Source of the DNA: an uncultured Chryseolinea sp.
GTDB lineage: Bacteria > Bacteroidota > Bacteroidia > Cytophagales > Cyclobacteriaceae
Reading direction: 5' to 3'
Length of the DNA stretch: 12,015 nt
NCBI GenBank assembly: GCA_946478915.1
Contig: CAMLER010000083.1
Location: forward strand, 1-12,015
Positions 1-7,647 of the stretch are shown piece after piece. The first letter of the stretch is position 1. Every line of letters starts with the position of its first letter. Both the position numbers and the translations under genes were made by a program. The notes under the pieces were generated by a model that searched no databases, had not been told where the DNA came from, and saw only the letters and a list, made by a program, of their open reading frames with translations.

Positions 1-488
1 ACTGTTCAAAAAGAGAACAGGACTCGATCGCTGAAGCTTTGCACCTGCTATCGAATTTTTCCCGCTATTGGGATATCGTGTTCAGTTTGAATCTGAACGA
101 AGCAACGATCGTCACGAACGTTTTGGGAATGAAGAGCGCGGATCAAAGTGACATCAAACAGATGTGCTACTTCCTATTCGAAAAACTTAACGTTTATACT
201 GTAATCGTTCACACCTCAAAGGTTTCCGTAGCCAGGGATCACTTGGGATCATACAAACAGAATACGTTTTTTCTGAAGGCACCTGCCATTTCAAGTGGTG
301 CAGGAGACAACTTCAACGCAGGGTTTGCTACTGGCCAACTAATGAAGCTACCAACAGCGTTGTGCCTGGCGGTAGGTAATGCCACATCAGCGCTGTATAT
401 GCAGTCCGCTAATAGTCCATCGATGGATGAAGTGATAGAATTCCTCGCGAAGAATTTGTCGGGATGGAGTATTGCACCGGCTAATTAA
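1..488 (+). CDS. PfkB-family carbohydrate kinase, C-terminal part (5' end outside window)
   Basis: The reading frame is open from base 3 to the TAA at 486-488 and has no convincing start, so this is the last ~161 residues of a gene that begins upstream. The sequence S-S-G-A-G-D-N-F-N-A-G-F (GAGD at 297-308) is the second PfkB/ribokinase signature. Its Asp is the catalytic base that activates the sugar hydroxyl for ATP-dependent phosphorylation. An N-L-N-E-A stretch near 93-107 fits the PfkB motif in which the Asn/Glu pair helps bind Mg-ATP. The residue two before GAGD is Ser where most family members have Asp-Thr-(T/G), a modest deviation. The enzyme is cytoplasmic. The next gene, 34 bases on, is a glucosamine-6-phosphate deaminase-like gene, so the substrate may be an amino sugar or a related hexose. 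The substrate-recognising N-terminal half is missing, so it cannot be assigned. Confidence 0.85.
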   Translation, partial: CSKREQDSIAEALHLLSNFSRYWDIVFSLNLNEATIVTNVLGMKSADQSDIKQMCYFLFEKLNVYTVIVHTSKVSVARDHLGSYKQNTFFLKAPAISSGAGDNFNAGFATGQLMKLPTALCLAVGNATSALYMQSANSPSMDEVIEFLAKNLSGWSIAPAN

Positions 489-522
489 CAATCTTTGTAC
501 AATCATAACCGGGTTTCATATT

Positions 523-1260
523 ATGGAGTCAAAAATTTTTAAGGATTACGAGGAGCTATCAGTCAATACAGCAAATGAGATGCTAGCCGTTGTAAAAAAA
601 AATTCCACGGCAACCTTATGCCTGGCCTCCGGCGATACACCACGGTTGGCCTATTCGATTGCTGCAAAAAGAGCCAAAGAAGATAAGATCGACTTTTCCA
701 GGTGCACATTTGTTGCTCTGGACGAATGGATGGGGATTCCACCAGACAACGAGGGAAGTTGCCAGTATTTCCTGAGACACTATTTATTTGATCCCCTTAA
801 CATCCCGGAGAAAAATATCAACTTTTTCAATGCTCTATCCGCTAACCCTGACGATGAATGCAAAAAAATGAATGATGTAATCGCCAGTAAAGGAGGTATA
901 GACCTCATGATCGTGGGTATTGGCATGAATGGTCACATTGGTTTTAATGAGCCTGGACAACCGTTCCACCAATACGCTCACGTAGTTGACCTCGATGAAA
1001 CCTCCACGACTGTGGGACAGAAATATTTTCGCGAATCGACAAAGCTATCCCAGGGTATTACACTTGGTTTACGACATATGCTCGAGGCCAAAAAGGTTTT
1101 GCTGATCGCCAGCGGACTGAAGAAAGCAGAAATTATTAAGAAAACAATCAATGAGGATATTAGTCCGAACCTCCCCTCTACGTCAATTAGAAATCATCCG
1201 AACAGTTGCCTAATGCTCGATAAAGAAGCAGCATCGCTTCTCCCGCCGAAAGGCGACTGA
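523..1260 (+). CDS. nagB: Glucosamine-6-phosphate deaminase (NagB-like, short type)
   Basis: This cytoplasmic enzyme converts glucosamine-6-phosphate to fructose-6-phosphate and ammonia, feeding amino sugars into glycolysis. The 245-residue length matches the short Bacillus-type NagB rather than the ~266-residue E. coli enzyme. Visible motifs are the phosphate-binding L-A-S-G-D-T-P (residues 34-40), L-D-E-W with Asp67, and G-I-G-M-N-G-H-I-G-F-N-E-P (132-144) with Asn136, His138 and Glu143. These correspond in spacing to E. coli Asp72, Asp141, His143 and Glu148. Asn in place of Asp141 is, from memory, usual in the short type. The ATG at 523 is chosen because the family homology begins there; an upstream TTG at 472 would overlap the kinase gene and add 17 unrelated residues. 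Its position between a PfkB kinase and a sugar-type permease supports amino-sugar catabolism. A related 6-phosphogluconolactonase or another sugar isomerase of this fold is less likely, given the GHIGFNEP signature. Confidence 0.88.
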   Translation: MESKIFKDYEELSVNTANEMLAVVKKNSTATLCLASGDTPRLAYSIAAKRAKEDKIDFSRCTFVALDEWMGIPPDNEGSCQYFLRHYLFDPLNIPEKNINFFNALSANPDDECKKMNDVIASKGGIDLMIVGIGMNGHIGFNEPGQPFHQYAHVVDLDETSTTVGQKYFRESTKLSQGITLGLRHMLEAKKVLLIASGLKKAEIIKKTINEDISPNLPSTSIRNHPNSCLMLDKEAASLLPPKGD

Positions 1261-1306
1261 CATTTTTACCTGTCATCATTCAACAAATTATTATCAATAT
1301 TTGTAG

Positions 1307-2473
1307 ATGAAAGTAAGCGAATCGACCAAACTCAGGATTCTTTACTTTCTGGTATTTTCCTGCACGGCCTCATGGCTTCCCATTTTCGCTGAATATCTTA
1401 AGTCGCGTGGATTGAATGGAATTGAGATTGGAGTTGTCCTCAGCATTACTCCCGTCATGATGTTCCTTGTCCAACCGCTTTACGGAATGATGGCGGATAA
1501 ACTTGGATTTAAATCCTGCCTGCTGTGGTCTACAGTTCTCGCTTCATTAAGCTACCTCCTGTTCCTCTTGCAAATGGGGTTTGTTCCAATTTTTATCACA
1601 ACGATTTTCATGTCGCTGTTTTATAACAGCATACAGCCGCTCCTCGACAGTATTTCATTAAACCTCGTACAAAAGGATTCCAATTTTTCCTATGGCACAC
1701 TACGCATCGCTGGCGCGGCTGGCTGGGCGATTACCGGAACATTAGTCGGCCACAACATAGACTCAATCAACGTTGATGTGATTTTCATATTCTCTGCGGT
1801 CAGTATGTTTCTTACATTTCTGTTTGCCTTTTCAATTCAGGGCGAGGTTGCAACGGCATCCACTAAATCAAGATCCTCAACTGGAAAAGTAAAAGATGTT
1901 TTTGCCAGCCGCGAATTAGTCGTTTTTCTCGTCTGTGTATTTCTCATCTCCATGGGCGGAACGACAATTTGGAATTTCTATTCATTGTACATGAAGGAGA
2001 ATGGAGCAACATCGACGCTAGTCGGTTATGGCATCTCCTTTCAGGGCCTGTGTGAGTTACCGCTTTTTTATTTTTCGGCGCGTATCATTTCAAAATTCGG
2101 AAAGCGAACCACGTTGCTCCTTACGGTGTTTGCACTTGCTTTGAGAATGTTCCTTTATGGAATAATTAATAACCCTAAGGCTGCGTTGCTGATCGAACTC
2201 CTTCATGGTGTCTCGTGGTCGTTATTCTGGGTCGTTTGTGTGGAACATGTAAACAGTCTCGTAAAAGCTGAGTGGAGAGCCACCGGACAATCCTTTCTCT
2301 ACGCAAGCTATTTTGGGATCGGGGCAATCGCAGGAAACCTTTGGACCGGTTATCTGTACGACGCCCAATTAAAAATATCAACAATCTTTTTGCTTAACGC
2401 AGCGGTTGTAACGATCGTCGGATTAATGATGGTGGTATTTTTTTCAAAGAAATTTCAGACCACGACTAGCTGA
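1307..2473 (+). CDS. MFS permease, LacY/HcaT-like (MFS_1_like) sugar or nucleoside type
   Basis: This is a 388-residue inner-membrane transporter, the usual length for a 12-helix major facilitator, with hydrophobic segments throughout. A basic, hydrophilic central loop at about residues 178-198 separates the two six-helix halves. The helix 2-3 loop has the MFS signature G-M-M-A-D-K-L-G-F-K (60-69). The S-Y-G-T-L-R-I-A-G motif (128-136) at helix 5 is typical of the LacY/NupG/HcaT branch, which moves substrates by proton symport. The gene lies 46 bases after nagB in the same direction and is probably the importer for the sugar handled by the kinase and deaminase. The start ATG at 1307 puts a short hydrophilic stretch before the first helix. 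The substrate cannot be read from the sequence. The gene converges with the oxygenase gene at 2515 with only 41 bases between, and no clear terminator hairpin is visible there. Confidence 0.85.
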   Translation: MKVSESTKLRILYFLVFSCTASWLPIFAEYLKSRGLNGIEIGVVLSITPVMMFLVQPLYGMMADKLGFKSCLLWSTVLASLSYLLFLLQMGFVPIFITTIFMSLFYNSIQPLLDSISLNLVQKDSNFSYGTLRIAGAAGWAITGTLVGHNIDSINVDVIFIFSAVSMFLTFLFAFSIQGEVATASTKSRSSTGKVKDVFASRELVVFLVCVFLISMGGTTIWNFYSLYMKENGATSTLVGYGISFQGLCELPLFYFSARIISKFGKRTTLLLTVFALALRMFLYGIINNPKAALLIELLHGVSWSLFWVVCVEHVNSLVKAEWRATGQSFLYASYFGIGAIAGNLWTGYLYDAQLKISTIFLLNAAVVTIVGLMMVVFFSKKFQTTTS

Positions 2474-2514
2474 CAGTCCCTATGCCTTCCTTACACCTAT
2501 CTCCTATTCCTTTA

Positions 2515-3705
2515 CTACTCCAGTAGTTCCTCCCGCATCCGCCCAACATACCAATCAACAAATTTTACAACGTCAATTTCAGACGGCGCATAGGGACCGG
2601 GTTGATATCTGCTCGATTCAATACCTCGATAATTATTTTCGCACAGCTGCCAGTCCTGTTCTCCTGTAATTCGCCAGAAGTCTGTTAATCGTCCAACATT
2701 ATAGTCCACTCCTTCCACAGCATGGCGATCAACCAGCCATGAAAGATCAAGAATCGTTTCACTCGGACCCACCGGTGTAACTCTCATCGTCCACATGTAA
2801 TCACTAACAGAATCCATCCAAAAGTTTGGATACACTACAAGCCCTAATACACCGGCATCAAAATCCTGATGATCGCCCATAGGCTTAGCCACCGCGTTGC
2901 CATCGAGGCTATAACTCAGCACACCGGGCCGTAGTGGATACCGGATTGCAAAATGAAAAGAGTCTCCTTCGAAATTGATCGTTTGAGTAGCCAATCCCTT
3001 GCGTTGCCATTCGATCTGTCGATCTGCAATAACATCATCTGCTGTCTCGCGCAGGTTCGCACCAATCACCGCGTTACAATATTCAGGATGGGCTACGCCG
3101 CAATGGTAACATTCGCGAAAATTTTCAGCGATAAGCTTCCAGTTTGTACGCAATGTGTATCTTTTTCGGTATGCAACTTTGGCCTGATCGATCTTATAGG
3201 GACTGAGAAAAGGAGAGTAATCCGACACTACCTTATTAAAATCCGGCGGATTTTCCTTGAGAGAAATAAAAATTAGTCCATCCACCACTCTTACCTGGGC
3301 AGGATGTAATCCATGGGCTGATTTATTGAAATCATCGGGCATGAGACGTGCGCGAAAAAGTGAACCATCGCGGTTGTAAACCCATTGATGATAAGGGCAC
3401 ATCAGCTTCGGCGCGTTTCCACGTTCTTCAAGGCAAACAAGCGAACCCCTGTGTCGACAGGTATTAAAGTGAGCGTGCACTTCTCCCTTATCACCGCGAA
3501 TAATGATGATTGAATCTTTGTTTGCATTGTAAACAAAAAAATCACCCGCCTTTGGTATGTCGGCAGTGGTGCCCGCAAACAACCAATATTTTTCCCATAT
3601 GGCCTTCCATTCTAAATCAAATATTCTCTGCTCTGTATAGAATGGAGCTTCTAATCCCCATCCCTGTCTGTAGCCTTTCAGTAATGATTCCAACCCTGCG
3701 CTCAT
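2515..3705 (-). CDS. Rieske non-heme iron oxygenase, alpha subunit (betaine/choline monooxygenase-like)
   Basis: This is a 396-residue oxygenase subunit expected to use O2 and electrons from a separate reductase to hydroxylate or demethylate a small substrate in the cytoplasm. The Rieske [2Fe-2S] domain has C-R-H (Cys83, His85) and C-P-Y-H (Cys103, His106). The catalytic domain has N-F-R-E-C-Y-H-C-G-V-A-H, with His201 and His206 as mononuclear iron ligands and Glu198 as the likely bridge to the neighbouring Rieske centre. The third ligand is probably Asp351, in E-Q-D-W. The N-terminus (L-E-A-P-F-Y-T, residues 18-24) and the E-C-Y-H-C pattern resemble glycine betaine, carnitine and choline monooxygenases more than naphthalene-type enzymes; this is judged from memory. 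The ATG at 3705 is preferred over an in-frame TTG at 3714. The gene lies 41 bases after a TetR gene and probably shares its transcript. No reductase or ferredoxin partner is present in the window. Confidence 0.88.
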   Translation of the reverse strand: MSAGLESLLKGYRQGWGLEAPFYTEQRIFDLEWKAIWEKYWLFAGTTADIPKAGDFFVYNANKDSIIIIRGDKGEVHAHFNTCRHRGSLVCLEERGNAPKLMCPYHQWVYNRDGSLFRARLMPDDFNKSAHGLHPAQVRVVDGLIFISLKENPPDFNKVVSDYSPFLSPYKIDQAKVAYRKRYTLRTNWKLIAENFRECYHCGVAHPEYCNAVIGANLRETADDVIADRQIEWQRKGLATQTINFEGDSFHFAIRYPLRPGVLSYSLDGNAVAKPMGDHQDFDAGVLGLVVYPNFWMDSVSDYMWTMRVTPVGPSETILDLSWLVDRHAVEGVDYNVGRLTDFWRITGEQDWQLCENNYRGIESSRYQPGPYAPSEIDVVKFVDWYVGRMREELLE

Positions 3706-3746
3706 AAACCTCAAAATTTAATGTGCAAAAGAAATTCTATTAAGGA

Positions 3747-4361
3747 TCAACTCTCAGTCTCAGCCACTTCTTTGACCTTAAGCATGGACAATACCGTTTC
3801 CTGATAAAGCTCGATACGTGTGTTGTATTCATCTTTATCAGATACCATACTCAAATAATAGTATGCGCCCTCTACGAAAACAAAGATCAGGTCGGCAGTT
3901 TTTTCAACATCTTCAATATCGATAACCCCATTTTCATTAGCATCTTTCAGGGTATCCGTCAGCATTTGTCGGAGATGGTCATGGATGCTTTTATAGTGTG
4001 TTTTTAAGGTCTTGTCCCGAAAAATCAAGGAGAAGCTGCTATAGAAAACCCCATCGTCAAACAGTTTATCCCACTTCCTGGAAAACAAATTGCGGATGGT
4101 CTTCTTCAATCTTTCGGAGGGATTGAGCGTGCCATTCTCGGGATTGTAAATAAGCCGGTACCGCTCCAAAATATATTCGATCAGACCGTGAATAAGGTCT
4201 TGTTTCGTCTTAAAATAATGTATGACAAGACTGGGATTTACATCAAGCACCGCGGCTACCTTGGCAATCGAAGCATTCTCCAGCCCTTCTTTTCTAGCAA
4301 CTGAATAAAATGCTTTGATAATAGCCTTTTGTCGAACTGGCTTTAGACTTTTTCTTCCCAT
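3747..4361 (-). CDS. TetR/AcrR-family transcriptional regulator
   Basis: This is a 204-residue regulator of typical TetR length. The N-terminal helix-turn-helix covers about residues 10-55. It includes S-I-A-K-V-A (31-36) as the first HTH helix, the recognition helix around N-P-S-L-V-I-H-Y-F (42-50), and the common H-Y-F-K-T-K ending. The remaining ~150 residues are the helical ligand-binding and dimerisation part. The N-terminal region resembles the BetI-like subgroup, which would suit the betaine-monooxygenase-like neighbour, but the ligand domain is not recognisably BetI. It is transcribed with the downstream Rieske oxygenase gene and divergently from the susC-like gene. The shared 121-base leader contains two perfect palindromes and a tandem repeat that are plausible operators. 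Most TetR proteins repress their own operon and the divergent one until an effector binds; that this one does so is inferred from the layout. Confidence 0.88.
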   Translation of the reverse strand: MGRKSLKPVRQKAIIKAFYSVARKEGLENASIAKVAAVLDVNPSLVIHYFKTKQDLIHGLIEYILERYRLIYNPENGTLNPSERLKKTIRNLFSRKWDKLFDDGVFYSSFSLIFRDKTLKTHYKSIHDHLRQMLTDTLKDANENGVIDIEDVEKTADLIFVFVEGAYYYLSMVSDKDEYNTRIELYQETVLSMLKVKEVAETES

Positions 4362-4374
4362 GGTTTATTGAACG

Positions 4375-4396
4375 GTAACAGTAAAGTAACACTAAA
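4375..4396. repeat. Imperfect 11-base tandem repeat in the tetR leader
   Basis: GTAACAGTAAA (4375-4385) is followed directly by GTAACACTAAA (4386-4396), differing at one base. On the tetR strand the pair reads TTTAGTGTTAC TTTACTGTTAC, just upstream of the tetR start. The AGTAAA core of the first copy is also the half-site of the palindrome at 4426-4440, so this may be a secondary binding site for the same regulator. That role is inferred. Confidence 0.5.
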
Positions 4397-4413
4397 GAAA
4401 TTTTTATTTCAAA
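4381..4413 (-). promoter_or_regulatory. Possible Bacteroidota-type promoter for the tetR-oxygenase transcript
   Basis: On the minus strand, TTTG (4413-4410) is followed after 21 bases by TACTTTAC (4388-4381). This is a partial match to the Bacteroidota -33 TTTG / -7 TAnnTTTG pattern. The -7 element lies inside the 11-base tandem repeat, which would allow autoregulation. The match is weak and the sequence is A/T-rich, so a chance hit is possible. Confidence 0.22.
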
Positions 4414-4417
4414 AAAC

Positions 4418-4447
4418 TTGAGCTAATTTACTCAGTAAATAGATTGA
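4418..4447 (+). promoter_or_regulatory. Possible Bacteroidota-type promoter for the susC-like operon
   Basis: TTG (4418-4420) followed after 19 bases by TAGATTGA (4440-4447) roughly fits the -33 TTTG / -7 TAnnTTTG arrangement and lies about 40 bases before the susC-like ATG. Both palindromes overlap the spacer or the -7 element, as expected if a repressor bound there blocks RNA polymerase. The consensus match is partial. Confidence 0.28.
4426..4440. promoter_or_regulatory. Candidate TetR operator 1: perfect 15-base palindrome
   Basis: ATTTACT-C-AGTAAAT is a perfect inverted repeat with 7-base arms around one central base. Size and symmetry suit a TetR dimer site, and it sits between the divergent tetR and susC-like genes. 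Binding by the adjacent TetR protein is inferred from position only. Confidence 0.5.
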
Positions 4448-4460
4448 ATGAATATTCAAT
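4443..4460. promoter_or_regulatory. Candidate TetR operator 2: perfect 18-base inverted repeat
   Basis: ATTGAAT-GAAT-ATTCAAT has perfect 7-base arms and a 4-base centre. It starts two bases after the first palindrome and 23 bases before the susC-like start. Its arm sequence differs from operator 1, so the two may bind different proteins, or only one may be functional. Because it lies in the leader, a small RNA hairpin is the alternative reading. Confidence 0.45.
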
Positions 4461-4482
4461 TAATAAATAAACCCGCTCGCGT

Positions 4483-7400
4483 ATGAAAGAAGATTTACTG
4501 GAATTTTATTTTTGGGTTAATCTCCGGTTGTGTACCAGGACGTTAATCATTGTGTTGCTCGCGACCTCCCCGCTGTTTTCCCAGGAGTTAACAGTTTCGG
4601 GGCAAGTGCGCGAAAACGGAAATCCTTTGCCTGGTGTCAGCATCCTTGAAAAAGGAACTTCCAGGGGGACTACCAGCGATTCTCAAGGAAACTTCACAAT
4701 CGCTGTCTCTTCTCCTTCCGCAGTTTTAGTGTTCAGTTTTATTGGGTACAAAACGCAAGAAGTCGAAGTATCAAATCGAACTTCGGTTGATGTCGATATG
4801 CAGGAAGATATAACTGCATTAACCGAGGTAGTGGTAACTGCGCTGGGTGTGGAGAAAGATGTTAAATCTCTGGGCTATGCTGTGCAGCAGGTTGAAGGGA
4901 AATCCGTTACTAAAGCCCGCGAACCTAACGTGATCAATTCTTTAACCGGAAAGGTTGCCGGACTTCAGATCAAGAACCAAACCGATCTGTTCCAGGATCC
5001 CGAAATTTCGTTGCGCGGGGCAAAGCCTTTGATTGTGATCGACGGTGTTCCCAGTGTTGATGGAGATCTTTGGAAAGTAAACGCTGACGACATAGAAAGT
5101 TACAATGTGTTAAAGGGTGCGACCGCCGCGGCTTTGTATGGGTCGATAGGACGCAATGGCGTCATCATGATCACTACAAAAAGGGGAAATGCCGACAATG
5201 CGCTAAGTGTCGAGGTCAATTCGAGCACGATGTTCCAACCCAGCTTCATACGAATACCAAAAGTTCAATCCGTTTATGGCAATGGTTATAACGGTGAGTA
5301 CGCCTACGTTGATGGTTCAGGAAGTGGACTTGAAGGCGGTGGCTGGATCTGGGGGCCAAGACTTAACCAACCCGATCCCAGTACGCCAAGCGGATTTTGG
5401 GAAACTACTCAATTCAACAGTGAGGTCGATCCTGATACCGGCGAACTCATACCGTTGCCATACATTTCAAGAGGTAAGAACAACGTGGAAAATTTTTTCC
5501 GAACAGGTATGATTTCCACCAACAATATTAGCGTGAGTGGCTCGAGTGAAAGTGGAACATTCAGAGTGTCGGCATCCAACACCTACCAAAAAGGAATTGT
5601 GCCGAACACACAGTTAAATAATACATCGTTCACTGTGTCGGGTAGTTATAATTTGAGCAGCAAATTAAAAACCGACGCCTCACTAACGTATAATCGTCAA
5701 TACACTGACAATTTTCCCGAGGTAGGTTATGGTCCGGAAAATTATTTGTACAATTTAGTTCTATGGACCGGTACGGACATTGATGTTAGAGATCTCCGTG
5801 ATTATTGGACGAAGGGGCAAGAAGACGTTCAACAGCGGCACTACAATAAATCCTGGTACAACAATCCATACTTTCAGGCCTACGAATTTCTTCAGGGCTA
5901 CTACCGCGACAATATGTTCGGCCAGCTTACACTTGATTACAATGTGGTTCCAGGCCTCGATCTTACACTGCGCACTGGCTTCAACCAATTCAGCCTTAAC
6001 CGCGATTGGAAAACACCTAAGAGTTACGTCCGTTATGACATTTTCTCCAATGGAAACCTGCAACTAAGAAGCGACAACGAGCTAAACCTGAATACTGACT
6101 TTATCGCACAATACACGAAAAATCTTAACGACAATTTTACAATTAGAGCCAGCGTCGGCGCGGCGAACCGGTGGCGAACTTTCAGAAGTCAGTATCAGGA
6201 AACAGATGGCCTGGTCATACCGGGATTTTTTAACCTCAGCAACTCAGCGAATCCACTTCGAGGACGAAATTCGATTGAGCAAGAAAAGGTGAACAGCATA
6301 TATGGTACGTTAGATTTTGAGCTTTTTGGAGGAATATTTGTCGGTGTAACGGGCCGCAACGACTGGGTTTCAACGCTACCGGTCAAAAACAATTCTTTCT
6401 TCTATCCATCGGTGGCCCTGTCCGCCGTGATTTCGGATTTTGTCGATCTCACCAATTTTAGTGTTTCATTTCTGAAATTGCGTTCATCATGGTCGAGGGT
6501 GTCTGATGGAAAGATCCGGGATCCTGACAATCCATCATCATCCTATCCCTACGAGCACATCCAGGCTTACGATCCCGGAGTAAATTGGAATAACACACCC
6601 TCAGTTTCTTTTCCCAGAGTCCTTATAAATCCGGACCTGCACCCGGAAACCTCCGATACTTATGAAGTTGGACTGGACGCGCGATTTTTGGAAGGAAGGG
6701 TTGGGGTGGATGTAGCATTATATCGCATCAGAGATTTCAATAATCTCAACATCGTACCTATTTCCGAGGGTACCGGATACACCTCGCGTCTTGAAAACGG
6801 TGGTGAATTCATAAGGAAAGGAATCGAGATTACACTGACAGCAACCCCCGTAAAAAGCGGAGCCTTTACCTGGGATGCTGTCGTAAACTGGAGTCAGTTC
6901 CGACGATACCTGGAGTCTGTGTACGGCGGTGCAAATAAATTGAACAATATCCCTGTGGGTACACGCTACGATCAGATCTATGGATTCTCATACATGTACA
7001 CGCCCGGCGGGCGCCTGGTCCTACAGGAAAATGGCTTTCCTCAAAACGATCCATACAATCGTAAGCTTGGGTATGCGGACCCGGATTTCATTTTTGGTTT
7101 CCTGAACACGTTCACTTACAAAAACTTAAGTTTGTCAGTTTCGGCCGACGGCCGGATTGGTGGCAAAATGTATTCGACCACCAACCAAAAAATGTGGTGG
7201 GGCGGAACACATCCCGGTACCGTAAATGAACACCGCGATGCCGCAAATGAAGGTCGAGCCACCTACGTAGCTAACGGCGTCGTGGTTGTCGAAGGTGACG
7301 TCGAATACGATAGCGACGGAAATATTATCACCGACACTCGGGTATACGCACCAAATACAACCGCAGTTAATTACATATCCTGGAACATCAATACGAGCAA

Positions 7401-7641
7401 TGCCTTCCTCAACCATTACTATGATGCGAGTTTCGTGAAACTGCGTGAAATAACATTGACTTATAATTTTCCAAGCGCTCTACTTTCCAGTACATTTTTG
7501 AAACGGGCATCAGTGTCATTGGTTGGCCGGAACCTCTTTCTTTGGTCGGATATGCCGGAAGTGGATCCCGATGCAGGAGGTGACAATCTCCAAACTCCAT
7601 CTACCAGGAACGTCGGGTTTAATTTAAATTTTACTTTTTGA
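4483..7641 (+). CDS. SusC/RagA-like TonB-dependent outer-membrane transporter
   Basis: This 1052-residue protein is of normal SusC length and would form the TonB-powered barrel that imports a ligand captured with SusD. In order: a signal peptide (hydrophobic core about 20-33, cleavage near F-S-Q at 32-34), a carboxypeptidase-regulatory-like domain (about 36-108, with G-N-P-L-P-G-V-S and F-S-F-I-G-Y-K), a TonB box-like T-E-V-V-V-T-A-L-G (114-122), a plug (about 124-234, with L-T-G-K-V-A-G-L-Q, L-I-V-I-D-G-V-P and G-R-N-G-V-I-M-I-T-T-K), then the long barrel ending in N-F-T-F with the terminal Phe usual for outer-membrane proteins. The plug is short between R-G and V-I-D-G. The start is fixed by an in-frame TAA at 4468-4470, but it leaves a long n-region with acidic and aromatic residues; a TTG start at residue 16 would give a more typical signal. 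Six bases separate it from the susD-like gene. The ligand is unknown. Confidence 0.93.
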   Translation: MKEDLLEFYFWVNLRLCTRTLIIVLLATSPLFSQELTVSGQVRENGNPLPGVSILEKGTSRGTTSDSQGNFTIAVSSPSAVLVFSFIGYKTQEVEVSNRTSVDVDMQEDITALTEVVVTALGVEKDVKSLGYAVQQVEGKSVTKAREPNVINSLTGKVAGLQIKNQTDLFQDPEISLRGAKPLIVIDGVPSVDGDLWKVNADDIESYNVLKGATAAALYGSIGRNGVIMITTKRGNADNALSVEVNSSTMFQPSFIRIPKVQSVYGNGYNGEYAYVDGSGSGLEGGGWIWGPRLNQPDPSTPSGFWETTQFNSEVDPDTGELIPLPYISRGKNNVENFFRTGMISTNNISVSGSSESGTFRVSASNTYQKGIVPNTQLNNTSFTVSGSYNLSSKLKTDASLTYNRQYTDNFPEVGYGPENYLYNLVLWTGTDIDVRDLRDYWTKGQEDVQQRHYNKSWYNNPYFQAYEFLQGYYRDNMFGQLTLDYNVVPGLDLTLRTGFNQFSLNRDWKTPKSYVRYDIFSNGNLQLRSDNELNLNTDFIAQYTKNLNDNFTIRASVGAANRWRTFRSQYQETDGLVIPGFFNLSNSANPLRGRNSIEQEKVNSIYGTLDFELFGGIFVGVTGRNDWVSTLPVKNNSFFYPSVALSAVISDFVDLTNFSVSFLKLRSSWSRVSDGKIRDPDNPSSSYPYEHIQAYDPGVNWNNTPSVSFPRVLINPDLHPETSDTYEVGLDARFLEGRVGVDVALYRIRDFNNLNIVPISEGTGYTSRLENGGEFIRKGIEITLTATPVKSGAFTWDAVVNWSQFRRYLESVYGGANKLNNIPVGTRYDQIYGFSYMYTPGGRLVLQENGFPQNDPYNRKLGYADPDFIFGFLNTFTYKNLSLSVSADGRIGGKMYSTTNQKMWWGGTHPGTVNEHRDAANEGRATYVANGVVVVEGDVEYDSDGNIITDTRVYAPNTTAVNYISWNINTSNAFLNHYYDASFVKLREITLTYNFPSALLSSTFLKRASVSLVGRNLFLWSDMPEVDPDAGGDNLQTPSTRNVGFNLNFTF

Positions 7642-7647
7642 CCATTA

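Noticed and set aside
472..522. Upstream TTG start for the nagB-like gene
   Set aside because: It overlaps the kinase gene and adds 17 residues with no family similarity; the ATG at 523 fits the known N-terminus.
1290..1306. TATTTG-like element before the MFS start as a promoter
   Set aside because: It is only a few bases from the ATG, has no -33 partner at a suitable distance, and the gene fits the upstream operon.
2175..2384. Minus-strand open frame inside the MFS gene
   Set aside because: It lies wholly within a well-supported gene and encodes no recognisable domain; it is a shadow frame.
2474..2514. Bidirectional terminator between the convergent MFS and Rieske genes
   Set aside because: I see no inverted repeat with a T-run on either strand in these 41 bases.
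2953..3276. Plus-strand open frame inside the Rieske oxygenase gene
   Set aside because: It is antisense to conserved Rieske/catalytic-domain codons and has no leader or domain of its own.
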